From: Adiantum capillus-veneris
Lineage: Eukaryota; Streptophyta; Polypodiopsida; Polypodiales; Pteridaceae
Assembly (NCBI GenBank): GCA_014529385.2
Contig: CM043948.1
Span: forward strand, 78,745,291-78,809,290
DNA: 64,000 nucleotides
Direction of reading: 5' to 3'
The notes under the pieces are model-generated. The model had not been told where the DNA came from. It did no database searches and saw nothing but the letters and a program-made list of their open reading frames with translations. A program made the translations under genes and the position numbers. Position 1 is the first letter of the stretch, and each line of letters opens with the position of its first letter. Positions 11,327-23,505 of this stretch are shown piece by piece.

Positions 11327-12658
11327 AGAGAGAGACAGATAGAAGAGGAGAATGACACTTTATGGGGTCCCAACCAATCCTCTCAAAATACCCTCATACA
11401 ATTTCCAATGTGGTATTTGCTTTTGATTGCATAAATGGAATGTACGCACATGCAGTACGTCAAGTGCAAACTCTACAGACTCAAATAGGGAATGTCTTTG
11501 CAGTTACTCCTCACAAAGAGGTGCCTTTAGGGCTGATTTGATGCACCATTGGATCCATTAGGATGTGGGAATGTCGATGGTCGTAGATCTTGGGTGTATT
11601 TGTGCTCCAAATATGACAAGAATGAAGAGCTAAAAATTGGCTACAAAAACATAGATCTAGGACATATAATGCAATAGATTTGTCATGTAAACCTGGGCTC
11701 AAAGTAAAAATCTCAATGATGTCGAGGGGAGTCTTGATGGCTGCCAAAGTACCCGACCGCAATAAGAAGAATCTAGTGAGGCAAGATCCAAGTTGAGCTG
11801 GTAGAAAAATGGCCAAAATTTGAAAACACCAGGGATCAATTTGAAAACACTAGAGAATCATCTCTACATGCACAAGCGCTACGCTAAAAATCTAAAAACA
11901 ATTGTTTCTCTAGTTCCAAAAATGCTGGGTGGATCTTGGCACTTGTTGCAGTTCCTAGAAACTCTAGGCTTGATGCTCCCTTTACATGCATCTTATAAAC
12001 TCCTTTAGGCAGGTCAAATTTTCCACCAAATCCAGAAATAAATAATAGAAATGATTTATTAATAAGAGTTTTACCAGGGCTATGTTTTTGGTGAAACTCT
12101 CACACATCTATCCACCTAAGAATCCGATCAACGTGGGGAGTGGTTGCTTGTATACTAGGATGGTCCAATCTTAGATATCTTTCTATGATACCTTAGAGGA
12201 AATTTTGAGAGCATTGGATGTCAGCAATATGAGACTTAGGTGTCGCAAGATAAAGAGCACACTAGGTATGAGGCATATCCGATAGACTTGGGGACTGCAC
12301 ATGGGCTGGCCACCTTGAATGGCCTCTAGATATTTGTAGGATGGAGTGGGTTCACCTATTTTCCTCATAAACATGGATCTAGAACAATGGATAATATTTT
12401 TATTCAGTCCAGCTTTATATCCTCTATTCAGGACTTAACAATTGAGCCTAGGTCTATCGAGGAAGCAGTACAACATGCCCTCCTCACATTTACCATCCCA
12501 TTTTGGTTCAGCATAGCTTGAATACCTCCGTTCTAGTTATCCTTGAATGCATTCTCCCTATCTCTCACACAGACAAAGATCACTAGACTCATACATCAGG
12601 ATCGGATTCAGCTAGATATCAGAAGCACATGTATACAACCAATAGAGGAGTTAGGCAT
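11284..12658. repeat. Segment D, copy 1, with (GA)n at its left edge
   Basis: A (GA)n microsatellite (about 11284-11322, then imperfect) followed by 1.3 kb that recurs at 19621-20938 at a constant offset of 8280 bases, with no indel and only about 1-2% substitutions by eye. It ends in TTAGGCAT at 12658, where TE3 begins. No gene is recognised. Frames contain many stops, though patches on the plus strand look like worn coding sequence (around 12388-12500). Confidence 0.85.
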
Positions 12659-13972
12659 TGATGGGGGCTTTTTACAAGCCAAGCTCCCATACCCCTCTTC
12701 TCTCGTCCCCACCCCATGAAAACCCCCTATTAGGGAGGGAGTGATAAAAGACATTGGAAAAAGTAAGAAAAAAAAAAGTATGATTATGTAAATATATGAG
12801 AAAGGTAAAATAGGCCACCTCATGCCTGCGGGGCAGCCCATCCCCACCTTGCCTCCTTTTTCTTCACTGTTGCCCCGCCGTGTGTCCCTTTTCCTCTCCT
12901 CCACTCAAAAGGTCAACCCCCTCTCTCTTCCCCTTGTCCTTTCTCCTTTCTCTCTCCCCTCAAGCTACCCCACCTCTCACCAATAATGCATTCTAACTCA
13001 CCAATAATGCACCCTAACTCACATGCAACTTACCCTATCTCCCAAAATAGTATACCCTACCCCCCCTTTCTCTCTCCTATCATATCCCATGACCCAAATA
13101 CCCCCCCCCTCTCTCTAAAGGGCGCCATGTCTCTTGTCTTGTAGCTAAATAACCTCCCCCACACTCACACACACTCAGTTTCACTAAAAAAGGTGCCCAC
13201 AGACCCATCCCCACCCGGTGGTTACCTGATTTTTCTTGTGTTCACACACATCTGCACACAGATTCACCTCTGAACACACTCCTCTCTCTCCCCTCTTGTA
13301 ATTACTTTATTCTCCATGTCACCTCTCACTTTTTTTCATCAACCCATCTCTCTCTCTTAGTCTCTCTCTCATGAGACTTCTGTTCTGGCACATATACACA
13401 CAGCCAGACAAGTGGGGCCCACAGTCACATGGCCTATGTAGATAATGATTTCTTCATTTCTAAATTCTAGAATTTCTCCCCCCTCCTCCCCTATATAAAG
13501 AGGGGTCATCATCACACAAAAAACACACAACATCACCAAAGAACACACTATGCACTGTGTGTGCCTAGTGCACACACACACACCCACACCATCACCATCA
13601 CCGCAATCACCATGCTTGTCTTGAGCATGACCTCTACACCCTTGGCTATGGAAGATGAAGGGCAACTAAATGAAGGATGATGGCCATAATCCTCGTGCGA
13701 GTCTTCGCCATCAACTCCCACCTATCCGCCATGTGCTCTACCACTCTCTCCCTTCTCATTCCCCTACCCTATGCTCCCAATTTCATCGCCTAATTCTCTA
13801 AATAAAGCTTGAGGTTTTGTGAGTATGTTTTCTTGCAATGTTTTGCCCATGTGAGGTGTGCGGAATCGCCACCTAGTCTTGTGTTTTGGAGTGAGCTTGT
13901 GTATGTGTGAAGGGTGTGCGAACTCGCCATCCTTTTGTGGTGCCTAAGTACTAAGCCGCTATACCCCCTCCC

Positions 13973-14011
<39 letters not shown>

Positions 14012-14221
14012 TGATCTCATTCCCTTTCCTCTTCATCATTACTCCCAAGCATCCATCTCTCTTGGATGAAAACTTTGTTATGGTGGTGTGTTGTTTGCGT
14101 CCTAGCCGCTGAAGCTAGGTGGTGCCCCCTGTTTGCTTTACCATGACAGGCTCGAGGCGCGCCATTCGGTCCCCGGTGTTTTAGAGGCCGTCGGGGTTCG
14201 GGGTTCGCTTTGCTCCCGTCA
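12659..14221 (+). repeat. TE3 5' LTR
   Basis: Begins TGATGGGGGC and ends CCCGTCA, followed by the primer site. It contains a TATA box at 13491, an AATAAA polyadenylation signal at 13801 and a (CT)n tract at 13975-14008. There is no second LTR copy in the window, because the element is truncated. Confidence 0.82.
13491..13500 (+). promoter_or_regulatory. TE3 LTR TATA box
   Basis: CTATATAAAG after a pyrimidine-rich stretch, inside the 5' LTR and about 300 bp ahead of an AATAAA at 13801. The order TATA then poly(A) signal fits U3-R-U5 organisation; the transcription start would lie about 30 bp downstream. Confidence 0.65.
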
Positions 14222-14223
14222 TT

Positions 14224-14240
14224 TGGTGCCCCCACTGAGG
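14224..14240 (+). promoter_or_regulatory. TE3 primer-binding site
   Basis: TGGTGCCCCCACTGAGG, two bases after the LTR end. It differs at only one position from the TE2 site. The tRNA primer is not identified. Confidence 0.7.
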
Positions 14241-14294
14241 ATCTTTTCATGAAACCCTTCAGTTTACAAGACTGAAACCCCTAAACTATTGTGA

Positions 14295-15991
14295 ATGGAT
14301 GAATGGCTAGCAGGATTTGCTAATTGGACGACAGAAGAAGAAGAGCTCCAAGCACAACTAGATGAACTCCGCATCTCCATCGAAGCTCGAGTGCCAGGCG
14401 TAACGGTAATCGATTTGCAGTGGGAGAGTCAACCAACACGCCAAACCTAGTGGATATACATAGGCCAAGTGCCAAGAAGAAGAAGGAGAAGGTCGAAACC
14501 ATGTCCGCAACCTACAGCCAACCCACAACAACAAAATGGAAGGAGCTCTACACAATAGAGGATCAACACTATTCTACTTTGAGAATCGGGTAACTCAAGT
14601 CACCGAGGTAATTATCACAGTCAGTTTTCAAGTCGCACATGATGCTGCAGCATAGATAACGGAATCATTGGCTCACACTCTCACTAGAGAAACTAGGGAT
14701 CTACTGAGTTTGTTTCAGGAAAGAACACCACCCTCTCCCACAAGCTTGGACAGTGACTAAGCACCTCTAAGCTTCACATGAATCAATACAACCTACCTCA
14801 AGACAGATCACACATACCAACACGTGTACGCTCAATCAAGGTAATACTGGATTTGAAGGCTCACTACCAGCACGTCATTGACACCATGCCGGGTGGGGAG
14901 CGGTTTTTGGAGGTTCTGGCATCAGATCAACCATTTGTCTTACCTTTGGTACAAGGTAATGTACCGTTTGAAGTTTTAATCTATGTCCTAGTATAAGAGG
15001 GTATACATGCCTCCTTGTAAAGAAAAAAAACTTTTGCAAGTTAAGCAGTGTGTCTTTCTAGCTCTCTCTTAGTAATCATGGCAAGTGTAGCATTTCCAAC
15101 ATTTAAAGGAAAGAAGGGGGAGGATTTGGTAACACACTTCCTAGATGACTTTGAAGTAGCATGTGTAGTGAGCAACAAAGATACGGATGAATCCCGGTTA
15201 GAATCTTTAAGCATCTCATGAGCTAGAAGCTAGAAGCTAGATCATGGTACAATGCACTTCCACAAGCAACCAAGGATGACTGGGAACCCTTAAAAACCGC
15301 TTTTAAGAGGCGCTTTGGGGGAGGTACCACTTCAGAAAAGTTGTGGGACAAGTTGAGAGACTTGAAGCAGGAGGGTCTTTTAGAATATGCCACCTATGAG
15401 TCCAAATTTGTGGATTTGTGGGAACGGTGGGTTGAGTCACTGGCTAGGGGGGAAGCTGCATCCGATTTCCTAAAAAAAGATCGGTTCACGCATGGCTTAT
15501 GGCCGCTTCTCAAGGAGAAGGTGAAAGGTAGATTCCCGGCTACGTACGAGTTAACCGTTGAGATTGCTTGCCTTAAAGACAAGAAGCTACGAATGAAAGC
15601 CAAAGAAACCGAGTCAATAGAATCAAGAACATCGTGTCGACCAGCAACTACGACAACCACCATTCCACCACCACCACCGACTCTTGGGGTAAGAGATGAC
15701 CAACAAGATATGTTGGCCCATATTACTGACCAACTGCAGAATTTGTCTGTCCACTTAATACAACAAGGGAGGAGTCAAGAAAGAGATCAAGACCCTGGAA
15801 GAGCACGACGACAAAACAGGGAGTATCATTGCTACAACTACGGAGAAGACGGTCACGGTATGTACTACTGTCCCAAACCACGACAAAACTATAATAGAGG
15901 AGGTAGGAGGAACCAATTGTCACCCCCTAGAGAAAGAACACCCCCACCCCGAGCACCACCCCCACCAACACAAATTCTACGTCCACCCTAG
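14295..15991 (+). pseudogene. TE3 Gag
   Basis: An ATG at 14295 opens a short N-terminal stretch (MDEWLAGFANWTTEEEELQA) that hits a TAG at 14448. The capsid region follows in pieces: one from 15079 (MASVAFPTFKGKKGEDLVTH), another open from 15341 to a TAG at 15989. The latter includes DRFTHGLWPLLKEKVKGR and a zinc knuckle reading CYNYGEDGHGMYYC, in which the second Cys is replaced by Tyr, so metal binding should fail. A proline-rich tail precedes the protease region. Compared with TE2 Gag it is strongly decayed. Confidence 0.8.
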
Positions 15992-16960
15992 ACACCACTA
16001 CAAGCATCCATCCCACCTCTTCCACCAGCCCCACCACCTGATCGCCCTGTAAACATCATAAGGCTAGAAGAGAAAGGAAAAGCCATAGTAGTGGATCCAC
16101 CCAGAGCAAAGGAGAGGGACAAGGGTAAGGAGAAGGTAACCTTTTTAGAACCACTTGAAGCCATGACTATGAAAAGAGCTAGGAGGGAGAAAGCTACACA
16201 ATCAGATGATGAGATAAGCATGAGAGAAAAAACTAGTAAGAGGCCATCCAGGCCACGACGGAAATTGGGAATCACCGACTTCCAACTAGGGGAAAGTTCT
16301 AAGCCCTATGATCTAACATTGGATGTGGCAGAGCAAGGACCAAAGATTACATGGCCACAGCTGCTACATCTTGCACCAAAAGTAAGGCGACAATGGTCTA
16401 AAATGGTAAGTACAAGACGCTCCAAAACAAAGGTAGCCGGAGCAATTTCGGGATGCACCATGGATGACATCCTTCCAATTGTCGACGTAAACATAAAAGG
16501 AAAGAGGGTTGGAAACACCTACATTGATGGAGGTGCACAAATCTGTGTAATGAGCGAAGCTATGATGCTTCGATTAGGGCTCGAGGTTGACAGGCCTTCT
16601 CCATGCAAGGCAAAGATGGCAAACAACGCAAAAGTAAAGTGTGTGGGTGTGGTAAGTGCCGTGAAAATCAAAGCTTTCAACACTGAGGTAGAGGTAGATG
16701 TTTTTGTAATGCCTACTAAGGGGGAGGGCTATCCACTAATTTTGGGAAGGCCATGGTTGATGGCCATGAAGGCAAAACAGGACTGGGGTACTGGCCTTCT
16801 ACACATGACCGGTAAGAAAGGGGAGACAATCTACTACGACATGAGGATTGGCAAGCAGAAGCAAATGAATCTGGAAACATCGGCAGATGAAACCACTAGC
16901 GAATCTTCCAGTTCTGAGGAACCACATCCACCGACGAAAGTGACAGTTCCATTGATGTGA
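15992..16960 (+). pseudogene. TE3 protease region
   Basis: Same frame as the Gag tail, past the TAG at 15989. A basic linker (KRPSRPRRKLGITDFQLG) is followed by an aspartic protease with active site NTYIDGGAQICVMSEAMML and the second landmark GYPLILGRPWLMAMKAK. This domain has no internal stop. A frameshift near 16915 moves the acidic linker into the frame of the RT, so PLM* at 16960 is a false end. Confidence 0.82.
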
Positions 16961-17784
16961 TGGGTATCATTATGAAGGATCCACAAAGGGTAAGCACAAC
17001 TGGTGATCCATCACCAAAAGGGAAACCCAATGAAGAGGAGAGAAAATCACCTGGCCTAGGAGGAAGTAGGTTGAAGGGTATGTTGTCTACGGAATTAACA
17101 CTTGAGGAGAAAGATAGTTTTTTGCAAATGTTGATGGGATTTCCTAACTTGTTCATTGACAACTATGAAAGAATCACAGGAATTACAGTGGTGGAACATC
17201 ATATTAAGCTGAAGGAAGGGGTACAACCAGTTGTGCAAAAGCTACGACGATTGGGGGTCATACAAGAAAAGGCACTCTTGGCCGAGGTAAGGAAACTGCT
17301 GGAGGCGGGATTCATCTATCCTGTAGAAAACTCAGAATGGGTGTCACCCGTAGTGGTGATGCCTAAAAAAGAATGGTAAGTGGAGGGTCTGTGTTGACTA
17401 CAAACCACTAAATGCAGCTACAAAGAGAGACCACTTTCCTCTCCCTTTCTTGGATGAAATTCTGAATGAAGTAGCGGGTTTTGAATGCTATACCGTCTGT
17501 GATGGTTATTCTGGATACTTTCAGATACGCATAGCCTTGGAAGATCAGCTAAAAACCACTTTTATCACGCCATGGGGTAGTTTTGCATACAGGGTTATGC
17601 CATTTGGTCTCCAAATGCACCTGCCACATTCCAAAGATATGTCACATATGTTTTTCAACCGTTCTTTGGAACATCCATAAGAGTGTTCATTGATGATTTT
17701 TGTTTATATAGCTCCCGTATTTCACATTTAGAAAAGGTAACTGAAGGTTTGGCCAGGTTGCAGAGCCTAGGTGGGTAATTAAAT
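16957..17784 (+). pseudogene. TE3 reverse transcriptase, broken
   Basis: RT fingers and palm over three pieces: 16957-17379 (YPVENSEWVSPVVVMPKK), then after a frameshift 17380-17680 (WRVCVDYKPLNAATKRDH; TVCDGYSGYFQIRIALED; TTFITPWGSFAYRVMPFGL), then after another shift the catalytic box RVFIDDFCLYSSR near 17680-17720, with both Asp present. A TAA near 17777 precedes the next piece. The motifs match TE2 RT closely, but at least two indels destroy the frame. Confidence 0.85.
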
Positions 17785-19568
17785 GTGGATAAATGCCACA
17801 TTGGGGAGAGTAAAGTCATTCTACTAGGCCATGAAATTTCAGCAAAAGGTATTAACGCCGACCCAGGTAAGGTGTCCGCACTCATAGCCCTACCTTCACC
17901 AACGACCGCACGTCAACTGGTCTCTTTTCTACAGAAGGTGAGGTACTTAAGTAGATTCATACATCTACTATCACAACTTGTTCTACCACTGCAACAACTC
18001 ACTCAAAGATCAACTTTGACTTGGGACGAGGAAAGCGAACATCACTACAACAAGGTAAAGGAGGTCTTAGCCACTCTGCCAACTATCTCACCACCTAAGT
18101 GGGATGAAAAATTCTATGTCACCACAAGTGTTGGTGATGACTCATTGGGGGCTGTGCTACTCCAAAAGGATACGACGACATCTTTCATGAGGACAATCTA
18201 CTTCTCTAGTCGAATGATGACAGCAGGAGAGAAAGGTTTCACCCATGTGGAACACTTAGTCCTAGCTCTTAGATTTGCAACTACAAAGTTTAGGTCATAT
18301 TTGCTGCCTAAGCAATTTGTGATTATAACCACGGATGAAATATTTCCCTATGTTGTACAACACATGGATGTGTCTGCTAGAATTACTAAATGGCTAGTTC
18401 GTCTGCAAGAGTTTGACTACACGGTACAGGTAGAAAGCACGACAAGGGCAAGTTTGGGGGGACTCATGACCTACCAAGTCTTTGAAAGGAAGGAGAAGCA
18501 ATCTAAGGAAGGAGAAGTCCGATTACCTCCAGTACCACCGATGGTAGAAGGAGCATACTCTCTCTACTTTGATGGAGCCTACAAGCGAGCTTTCGACAAA
18601 GCAGCTGCAGGCATAGTGGTCTTTGATGACAAAGGGACAAAGGTATTTTCGTTGGGCCAATTTTCAGATTTACATTCTAACAATGAAGCTGAGTATGCAT
18701 CACTAACCAAGGGTCTACAATGGTGCGTCTCGCAAGGTGTACAACGCCTTAATGTATTTGGGGATGCTCTACTTCTGGTAAGGCAAGTAAATGGAGCATG
18801 GACATGCAAGAATCCTAGTTTAAGGACTCACTTACGTGGTGTAAAAACCTTGTTGGGTAAGTTTGAAGAAGTTCAAATACACCATATCCCAAGGTCTCAA
18901 AACCAAGAAGCAGATGCCCTAGCAAGTGAAAGACTACAGGAAGTGGTGGTTGGAGAAATAAAACTAAAGCTCCCTCTATTTCAAGGAAGTGATGCCTTGC
19001 GGGACATCATGCATTTTTTGGAAACAAGGGAATGCCCATCAGATTTAACAAAGGGACAGAAGCAATGGCTGACGCGGAAGGCCACAAGGTATCGACTCAT
19101 CAATGACGGTTTGTACTGTAAGGGTAAGGACCAAATACTCAGGAAGGTCCCTCTCTCTCAGGAAATCACGGGAGTAATTGCTAGCTGTCACGACGGGGTT
19201 TGTGGTGGTCACTTTGCCCTAGACATAACAAGTAGGAAAATCTTGCAGGCAGGCTTCATATGGACTAGCCTCAACCGTGATGTACACCACTGGTGCAAAA
19301 CATGTAAGTTGTGTGAAAAGGCCGGCACTAGGTCACTTATTCCTGAACCACAGACACCTATTCTCTCATATCGCCCATTTGAAAAATGGGGTATCGATGC
19401 CATTGGGCCATTACCTAGGGCCAACTCAGGAAAATTCTACATTATCATGGGGGTCGACTACATGACTAGATGGGCAGAGGATACAGACACCACTAGAATC
19501 ACAGCGGTAGAGGTAACTAAATTTATCTACGAGCACATATGCTGTAGGTTTGGACTGAATTCAGTCAT

Positions 19569-19572
<4 letters not shown>
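17785..19572 (+). pseudogene. TE3 RNase H, second RNase H and truncated integrase
   Basis: 595 residues, no internal stop. RT connection (ESKVILLGHEISAKGINADP), gypsy RNase H near residue 110 (FYVTTSVGDDSLGAVLLQKD), then the second RNase H near residue 255 (YSLYFDGAYKRAF; NNEAEYASLTKG; FGDALLLVRQV; RSQNQEADALAS) with all four acidic positions. The integrase zinc finger (HDGVCGGHF...CKTCKLCEKAG) and the first core Asp (KWGIDAIGPLP) follow. The protein then stops at CRFGL: the sequence after about 19550 no longer matches TE1/TE2, which continue to the second catalytic Asp. The end lies at a 14-bp palindrome and a (GA)n tract. Confidence 0.88.
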
Positions 19573-19628
<56 letters not shown>

Positions 19629-20938
19629 AGAATGACACTATATGGGGTCCCAACCAATCCTCTCAAAATACCCTCATTCAATTTCCAATGTGGTATTTGC
19701 TTTTGATTGCATAAATGGAATGTACGCACATGCAGTACGTCAAGTGCAAACTCTACAGACTCAAATAGGGAATGTCTTTGCAGTTAATCCTCACAAAGAG
19801 GTGCCTTTAGGGATGATTTGATGCACCATTGGATCCATTAGGATGTGGGAATGTCGATGTTCATAGATCTTGGGTGTATTTGTGCTCCAAATATGACAAG
19901 AATGAAGAGCTAAAAATTGGCTACAAAAACATAGATCTAGGACATATAATGCAATAGATTTTTCATGTAAACCTGGGCTCAAAATAAAAATCTCAATGAT
20001 GTCGAGGGGAGTCTTGATGCCTGCCAAAGTACCCGACCGCAATAAGAAGAATCTAGTGAGGCCAGATCCAATTTGAGCTGGTAGAAAAATGGCCAAAATT
20101 TGAAAACACCAGGGATCAATTTGAAAACACTAGAGAATCATCTCTACATGCACAAGTGCTACGCTAAAAATCTAAAAACAATTGTTTCTCTAGTTCCAAA
20201 AATGCTGGGTGGATCTTGGCACTTGTTGCAGTTCCTAGAAACTCTAGGCTTGATGCTCCCTTTACATGCATCTTATAAACTCCTTTAGGTAGGTCAAATT
20301 TTCCACCAAATCTAGAAATAAATAATAGAAATGATTTATTAATAAGAGTTTTACCAGGGCTATGTTTCTGGTGAAACTATCACACATCTATCCACCTAAG
20401 AATCCGATCAACGTGGGGAGTGGTTGCTTGTATAGTAGGATGGTCCAATCTTAGATATCTTTCTATGATACCTTAGAGGAAATTTTGAGAGCATTGGATG
20501 TCAGCAATATGAGACTTAGGTGTCGCAAGATAAAGAGCACACTAGGTATGAGGCATATCCGATAGACTTGGGGAATGCACATGGGCTGGCCACCTTGAAT
20601 GGCCTCTAGATATTTGTAGGATGGAGTGGGTTCACCTATTTTCCTCATAAACATGGATCTAGAACAATGGATAATATTTTTATTCAGTCCAGTTTTATAT
20701 CCTCTATTCAGGACTTAACAATTGAGCCTAGGTCTATCGAGGAAGCAGTACAACATGCCCTCCTCACATTTACCATCCCATTTTGGTTCAGCATAGCTTG
20801 AATACCTCCGTTCTAGTTATCCTTGAATGCATTCTCCCTATCTCTCACACAAACAAAGATCACTAGACTCATACATCAGGATCAGATTCAGCTAGATATC
20901 AGAAGCACATGTATACAACCAATAGAGGAGTTAGGCAT
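19570..20938. repeat. (GA)n and segment D, copy 2 (empty-site copy)
   Basis: An uninterrupted (GA)n of about 50 bp followed by the second D copy (19621-20938). At its right end TTAGGCAT continues directly into GAAGATGGCT with no element, and a plus-strand frame is not interrupted over the junction (IEELGMKMAFY). This is the unoccupied form of the site into which TE3 inserted in copy 1. Confidence 0.85.
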
Positions 20939-23505
20939 GAAGATGGCTTTCTATAGCAATAATCTTCTCTAACTAGGGATACAATGTGCTATTGACCATA
21001 TTTTTACATCATCGCAACAGTTAGAGACTGAGACAGATAAATTTAGGAGAGTACCAACAGAGGCTAGGATGTGCTAGTTGTATCATATAGAGACAGAGAC
21101 AAAGATAGAGTGAAATAAAATTTGTCATTGTTTGATATACTATGAGATACAAGGTCTCTTTCATTGTCTATTCAAACAAGGATTTGAACCGTTGGATTGT
21201 GTCATGAGATATCAAAATTAGAACTGCCTTGGGCTATTTTTTCTAGAGTTGCGTAGACACATGGAGAGTCCCTTGAGGAGATCATGCAGTAGGAGACATT
21301 CATAGAGGGAGATCACTGACTTCTTAAGAGTAGGGATACGGAATTCAAGTGAGGAAGCTTTATAACAAACGTTAGATCCTACCTATACCAGAGGTATATT
21401 AGTTGACAGAGCCATTGATCTTGGAAGATCTAGACATCCACATCTAAGGTCTAATTTCATATGTAAGTCTTCACAAAAACAACACCACAAGATTTTTCAA
21501 AGAAATACACAATCAAAGATTACCAAGTAAAGGTAGATACCCTAGTAGATTTTAGATCATTCCCCAATGAGGCGACCAATTTTTGAAGAAAAGGATATGA
21601 TGTCATAAAAAAATGTTAAGCTAATACGAATTGGGAAAACACTTATTATTTTTTATAAATCGGGAATATTGTAACTCATATTTTGTAGATAAACCTTGTA
21701 ATTGATGAGCCAGGACTTCAAGCTTCGAGATTGTATCAACCTGTCATTACCTATCTTTAGTTAGAGCTCCTAGAGTATTAGTTTTGACCACCAAAAACCT
21801 TGGCTAAAGTATAAAAACCAATTTTTGTAACTTTTTATTAAGTTTTGGATAATGAAATACGCAGCATGAGCTAACGGTGCTTACCTCTCTCCTTCTCGCG
21901 CTTCCTACTCCCTCTCCTGTTGTCACATTGTAGTCGCCTTTGTTGCATTGCAATCGCAGCAGGTAAGAGCTCTACGCATTTGACGTGAATACATCACAGT
22001 ATTTTGTAGCTTTTGGCATCACCGACTCGTGGCCTAATTTCATCATAAGTAGTAATTTACACTTCAAAATCAAAAACTAAGCTAGGTGGGGTATTGGGGC
22101 ATCATTGCTAAGCATTTAGGTGCATTCTGGGTCAAAAACGACTAGGTCACAAATCCACTTCTGTTAATAATCACGATTTTGGAACTTGACCTAAAGTAGG
22201 ATTTGAGACCATAAGCATGAGTTCTTAGTTCTTATAAACATGTGCTAGAAGTTTCGTTACGTTTGGATGTCATTTGATGCTGTAACGGATGTGATTCGTT
22301 TACCGATGAGCGATTGGCTTTTGGTGATTTCAATCACTTGAGTGTAGCTTGGGTTAGATGCAAGTTGTCTGTTGTTTTCCAAGAGATTGACACCCTCTTG
22401 TAGCCTCTATGCACTAGTTGAGTCAGCTTCGTCCCATGGATCAAAGAGACCTAAACTAGGGAAAAACACGAGTGTCTTGTGAAGTTATCCTTTAACTTCC
22501 TCTAGGATCTCATAGAGTCAAAACTTTCTTTTAGAAACCGTATAGCTTAAGATTGTCATCTTTTGCTATGTAGAGGTATCTTGGAAGTAATTGTATTTTT
22601 CGAGTGCCTTTAGGATTGTAGGATTGTAGAACTAGGATTTTGAGAATGATTGATAGACGGGACAAGTCTTAAGATCAATGCTCAAAAAACCATAAAAACA
22701 AGAAAACGAGTGTTCACAGACACTTTCCACAACCCCATTGCATGAGAACCTAGGAGTAGGGTAAGTAGGATCCGAGGTTGATTTCAGAACATTGCTCTCT
22801 TCGAGAGAATCATTGTGAGTTGTTATTTGAAGTTGCAAAATTTCAGATCTACGGCTAGAAATAGCACGAAAAGACTTCAAACCACTCAATCCGACACGAG
22901 AGTATGCTTAAAAGTTGTATGAACGAGTGGGTAAGCTCAAGGACACTTTGAGGAATCAGGTTACAGACAAGGAATCGGTAGCTCGATAGAAGTTTCAATC
23001 AAGTTATTCGAAAGAAATTGACAAAAAGTCAATCCACAGGTAAGTACTCTATCCAGGGCTTCACAAGTCTTTATGAACCTTAGATCTAGTCGTGTACTAG
23101 GAAATCATATCATACTTGGAGAAACCTCTAGTAGAGTATCCACTAAGAAAGAGTGAATCAATGCAATTCCTTGCACACTATCCTTGAAGAAGTCTTAGAC
23201 ACTTTTTCAAATTCAATATCTAAAATGTCTTGCTATTCGACTCATTCAGAAACCGGAATGACAATGCGCTATAAGCATATACTCTCATTTTATAAGACTA
23301 ATCGCCAAGGAGCTCTGGTTTACCTGGATCCTAACTAAGAGTATTCTATTCACATTGATGACCATGGTATTGAGTTCAAAGAAGAGACCAGGGCAAGCAA
23401 ACAAGGAAAAACATACATAGATAGAAACGGAACTCAAAATTACAAGTCTAAGACCCTGATGTTATAGAAAAATGGGGGTTAGAAGTAAATAGCATAATTC
23501 CAGAT
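20939..23505. other. Unrecognised sequence, no gene seen
   Basis: No long frame and no motif I recognise. A TATA-like TATAAAAA at 21810 lies before a pyrimidine-rich stretch (21880-21920). Short worn frames at 23153-23338 may be the N-terminal part of the gag-like fragment that follows. It could be the LTR and leader of that element, but no repeat partner or clear primer site is visible. Confidence 0.4.

Larger units (their letters stand above)
12659..19569 (+). mobile_element. TE3: truncated Ty3/gypsy element, dual RNase H (Tat-like)
   Basis: Starts with a 1563-bp LTR, then a primer site, gag, protease, RT, RNase H, second RNase H and integrase. It stops inside the integrase core at about 19569 and runs into a (GA)n tract; the 3' end and second LTR are missing. 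It shares its primer site and second RNase H with TE2 and TE1, but its LTR is unrelated in sequence by eye, so it is another family of the same lineage. Its insertion point is exactly the D boundary, shown by the empty site at 20938/20939. Confidence 0.88.

Noticed and set aside
11511-11816. Conserved 101-codon and 63-codon minus-strand frames in both D copies (11511-11816 and 19791-20096; 12183-12374 and 20463-20654)
   Set aside because: The D copies are about 98-99% identical overall, so any frame is kept; no motif or coding bias supports a gene.
20939-22100. Possible endogenous pararetrovirus leader or promoter (TATA-like box, pyrimidine-rich start region)
   Set aside because: No RT, coat or movement motif and no standard Met primer site nearby; the evidence is too thin to call.
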